This document shows positions 60,404-64,000 of a stretch of DNA of 64,000 bases, in pieces (the first letter of the stretch is position 1; every line of letters begins with the position of its first letter). A program made the translations under genes and the position numbers. This DNA comes from Cardiocondyla obscurior (Eukaryota > Arthropoda > Insecta > Hymenoptera > Formicidae), in the NCBI RefSeq assembly GCF_019399895.1, contig NC_091885.1, forward strand, positions 372,001-436,000. Reading direction: 5' to 3'. The notes under the pieces are model-generated. The model was not told the origin of the DNA and searched no databases. It saw only the letters and a list, made by a program, of their open reading frames with translations.

Positions 60404-62763
60404 AAAACAAAAAAAACATTTTTGAAAATCTGGTAACGTAGCATAGTGCGGTAACGTTAGCAAATGCCCACGTGTTTATTTTCAGCGTTCCACTTCCATC
60501 AGAAACAAAAATATTGACAAAAACGAAAAAAATTTTTGAAGTTTTAACAACGTAGCATCGTGCGGTGACGTCAGCTGATGCCCACGTGATTATTTTCAGC
60601 GTTCTACTTCCACCAAGGGCAAAAATATTGACGAAAAACGAAAAAAAATATTTTGAAAGTCTGGTAACGTAGCATCGTGCGGTGACGTCAGCAGATGCCC
60701 ACGTGACTATTTTCAGCGTTCTACCTTCACAAAAGGCAAAGATATTGACAAAAAACAAAAAATAAATTTTTTCAATTTTAACAACGTAGCATCGTGGTGT
60801 GATGTCAGCAGATGCCCACGTTTCTATTTTCAGCGTTCTACACTCACCAGGAGCGGAGAAATTAACGAAAAACAAAAAAAAAATTTTTGAAAATCTGGCA
60901 AAATAGCATCGTGCGGTGACGTCAGCAGATGCCCACGTGACTATTTTCAGCGTTCTACTTCCACCAGGGGCGACAATAGTGACAAAAAACGAAAAAAAAT
61001 TTTTGGAAAATCTAGTAACGTAGCATAGTGCGGTAACGTTAGCAAATGCCCACGTGTTTATTTTCAGCGTTCCACTTCCATCAGAAACAAAAATATTGAC
61101 AAAAAACGAAAAAAAAATTTTTGAAGTTTTAACAACGTAGCATCGTGCGGTGACGTCAGCTGATGCCCACGTGATTATTTTCAGCGTTCTACTTCCACCA
61201 AGGGCAAAAATATTGACGAAAAACGAAAAAAAATATTTTGAAAGTCTGGTAACGTAGCATCGTGCGGTGACGTCAGCAGATGCCCACGTGACCATTTTCA
61301 GCGTTATACCTTCACCAAAGGCGAAAATATTGACGAAAAACGAAAAAAAATATTTTGAAAGTCTGGTAACGTAGCATCGTGCGGTGATGTCAGCAGATGC
61401 CCACGTGACTATTTTTAGCGTTCTACCTTCGCCAAGGGCAAAGATATTGACAAAAAACAAAAAAAAATTTTTTGAAAATCGAGTAACGTAGCATCGTGCG
61501 GTGACGTCAGCAGATGCCCACGTGACTATTTTTAGCGTTCTACTTCCACCAGGGGCGACAATAGTGACAAAAAACGAAAAAAAATTTTTGGAAAATCTAG
61601 TAACGTAGCATCGTGCGGTGACGTCAGCAGATGCCCACGTGACTATTTTCAGCGTTCTACCTTCACAAAAGGCAAAGATATTGACAAAAAACAAAAAATA
61701 AATTTTTTCAATTTTAACAACGTAGCATCGTGGTGTGATGTCAGCAGATGCCCACGTTTCTATTTTCAGCGTTCTACACTCACCAGGAGCGGAGAAATTA
61801 ACGAAAAACAAAAAAAAAATTTTTGAAAATCTGGCAAAATAGCATCGTGCGGTGACGTCAGCAGATGCCCACGTGACTATTTTCAGCGTTTTACTTCCAC
61901 CAGAAGCGAAAATATTGACGAAAAACAAAAAAAAATTTTTTGAAAATCGAGTAACGTAGCATCGTGCGGTGACGTCAGCAGATGCCCACCTCACCATTTT
62001 TAGCGTTCTACTTCCACCAAAAACAAAAATATTGACAAAAAACGAAAAAAAAATTTTTAAAGTTTTAACAACGTAGCATCGTTCGGTGACGTCAGCACAT
62101 ACCCACGTTTATATTTTCAGCGTTCTACACTCACCAAAAGCGGAGAAATTAACGAAAAACAAAAAAAAATATTTTTGAAATTTGGCAACATAGCAATGTG
62201 CGGCATTAAAAAAGATGCATACGGGCCTATTACGAGTCTTTTAATTTCACCAGAAGCCGAGATATGGCCAAAAACCGAAAAATATATTTTTGAAATTTGG
62301 CAAGGTAGCATTGTGCGCAACTTGAAAATAATGCATATGGACCTATTTTGAGCTATCTGAATTTAACAGTAGCCGAGATATGGCCAAAAAACGAAAAAAA
62401 ATATTTTTTTAATTTGGCAACATAGCATTGTGAGGCATTTAAAGGAGATGCATACGGGCTTATTCCGAGCCTTCTATTTTCATCAGTAGCCGAGATATGA
62501 CCAAAAGACAAAAAAAAATATTTTTGAAATTTGGCAACGTAGCATTGTGCGCAACTTAAAAAAAATGCATACGGACCTATTCCGAGCTATCTGAATTTAC
62601 CAGTAGCCGAGATATGGCCAAAAAAACAAAATAGAAATTTTTGAAATTTGGCAACATAGCATTGTGCGGAATTTAAAAGAGATCCATACGGACATATTCC
62701 GAGCCTTCTATTTTCATCAGTAGCCAAGATATGGCCAAAAAACGATAAAAAATATTTTTAAAA
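60404..62763. repeat. ~117-bp satellite array, about 15 good monomers then ~5 diverged ones
   Basis: Monomers begin near GTAACGTAGCATCGTGCGG and end in an A-rich tract followed by TTTTTGAAA. Spacing is 116-118 bp from 60,440 to 62,160. From 62,170 to 62,760 the units are related but diverged (GGCAACATAGCATTGTGCGG). Monomer order shows a block duplication: variants near 60,450-60,560 recur at 61,030-61,150, and those near 60,680-60,914 recur at 61,614-61,849. A 555-codon frame is open on the minus strand because the unit is a multiple of three. Confidence 0.93.
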
Positions 62764-63182
62764 TGTTGTAACACGACAGCGCACGCTGGTCATTGACCAC
62801 CAAGCGCGACACATTTTTATACACAACTCAGCAGATTATCAAACTGTTGGAATCTGCTGAGCTCAAGAATCCGTCTTGTCAGCCTTTCGACATCACGCGC
62901 TATCAGCAGAAGGCAGTAGAGCACGCGGCCACTTCCTTCTGCTATTTCGCTGACAAGACCAAAAATAATAATATATAATGCACGAGCTCCGAAGCTCGTG
63001 CAAGTCAGTTCGGGAGTTCGAGGTAGCGACTCGTAACTCCATCACCGAAACATTAAGGAGAAATAAATCCATTACTATACTTTGTACAACTAAGTATATA
63101 TTTATTCACTCCACCGTACACCGACTACACTGAAAAGTGTAATATTCGGAGGACGGACCCCGTGCACCGCTCCGGTGCAACA
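62764..63182 (+). mobile_element. Solo LTR of the E2 family
   Basis: It is 419 bp, starting TGTTGTAACACGACAGCGC and ending CCGGTGCAACA. It is a clear relative of the E2 LTR at 27,023-27,445 in the opposite orientation. No internal region is present. The flanks (AAAA left, TTAC right) do not show a matching 4-bp duplication. It starts exactly where the satellite ends. Confidence 0.87.
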
Positions 63183-64000
63183 TTACTCAGAGTTCGTGCT
63201 AATGGGGCGAAGTCACACCGACATGCTAACGCTGAATTTAGGATTGAAATTAAACGGGGTAAAGACCAAATAGTGTAACCGTTGACTTGGTCACTGAATA
63301 TAATATTTAATGCAATAAAAAAGTGTACAATATGATTGGTAATCGATTCGCGTTTGAGGTAAGTTGCTGTTGAGTTATAATATTAAAGTCTTAATTAAAT
63401 TTGAATTTGAATTGCAATGGCTTACAAAAGTGAATTAAATTTAGAATAGAATTGACCACGGTAGCTAATTTAAGTGTAATATCCCTCAGGTTTAAAAATG
63501 AATAAAACTTACGTTGTTAATTGTCAGAAGAAATTAATATCCTGGGGCGTTAATCTTAAATGTAGCCACCGGCCTGTGAATGTAGTTCCAGGCGTCGGAT
63601 GTTTCACAAAATTAATCCTTGAAGTAGAACAGTAGAACTGAGCGGAGTAGCAAGTGTATTGCTAACGCTCTCACAAAACTAAGTCTTAATGACAGGTATA
63701 AAGAATAGACTGGCACGGACTATGTGCACTGTATGACTGATTGAATCCGACTGACACCGGGTTGAGGCACCGCTCGAGCTTATATACGATTGTCTCGACA
63801 AAGGTTTGCGCATGGTGTCGGCATCGTTCATTTTCAAAGCGAAGGATGTTGAGTCTTGGTCGATAAGATAATTTTTACTATCAGCAGCCTGGAATGTGTT
63901 TTGCAAAATTCTTGCGGATGTTGGGACTTAGCTTCCAGACAGAATTTTTCGTACGAAAAAATTATCTTACTTGTTGCGACTTAGTTTTCATGCGGATTAA
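63183..64000. other. Unassigned end region with a minus-strand TATA box
   Basis: No gene is recognised. On the minus strand TATATAAGC (63786-63778) is followed about 30 bp downstream by a TCAGTC-type initiator (about 63,745), and then by a leader-like stretch. This could be the edge of another LTR or a promoter. The remaining sequence is AT-rich without clear repeats. Confidence 0.4.

Noticed and set aside
60330..61997. Long minus-strand ORF as an ordinary gene
   Set aside because: It is made of satellite monomers whose length is divisible by three, so I list the region as a repeat and keep the ORF only as a question.

Overview
The window looks like insect nuclear DNA, most likely an ant or another hymenopteran. 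It is AT-rich, has spliceosomal introns, and is almost entirely mobile elements and virus-derived DNA. I recognise no ordinary host gene, rRNA or tRNA. The organism is inferred from the kinds of elements present, not from a host marker gene.

Bases 1-11.4 kb are the 3' two thirds of a Polinton/Maverick-type (adintovirus-like) element. It carries a family B DNA polymerase, a retroviral-type integrase, a DUF8207-like protein, an A32/FtsK-type packaging ATPase, a phospholipase A2-like/pX-like/adenain-protease ORF, a penton-like protein, a small basic protein, a double-jelly-roll major capsid protein and three accessory genes, one of them apparently spliced. The capsid and protease block is open, whereas polymerase, ATPase and DUF8207 protein each carry one clear break.

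Bases 12-14.3 kb are the 3' end of a plus-strand LTR retroelement whose Env resembles chuvirus (Jingchuvirales) glycoproteins. Bases 14.4-16.2 kb are a minus-strand fragment of a CMC (CACTA/EnSpm-like) DNA transposon. Bases 16.2-27.4 kb are a minus-strand Ty3/gypsy errantivirus-like element (E2) with a baculovirus-F-like Env. E2 is interrupted by a 3.1 kb insert flanked by a 4-bp ACAC duplication.

Bases 27.4-49.5 kb are a decayed plus-strand gypsy element (E4) that acts as host for other insertions. A complete minus-strand gypsy provirus, E3 (27,756-36,964, target duplication AGCC), sits in its gag and itself contains a solo LTR (duplication CTGC). An 8.3 kb CMC transposon (40,083-48,378, duplication TA) sits between its RNase H and integrase and itself contains a Tc1/mariner fold-back element (duplication TA). 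For E3 and the CMC element, dropping the insert and one copy of the duplication restores the reading frame. This makes the order of events unusually clear.

Bases 49.5-51.5 kb hold a GC-rich LTR (1.17 kb) whose probable transcribed part carries about fifteen short hairpins with one invariant core and differing but complementary arms, plus an unrecognised proline/arginine-rich ORF. Bases 51.6-60.4 kb are a frameshifted endogenous viral element, probably from a toti-like RNA virus structural protein. It is split by a very young, intact BEL/Pao retrotransposon (52,928-59,392, duplication TGTAC, LTRs differing at one base). Bases 60.4-62.8 kb are a ~117-bp satellite in which most monomers carry a CRE octamer and a CACGTG E-box. 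It ends at a solo gypsy LTR (62,764-63,182). The last 0.8 kb is unassigned and contains a minus-strand TATA box. The whole window resembles a transposon island.
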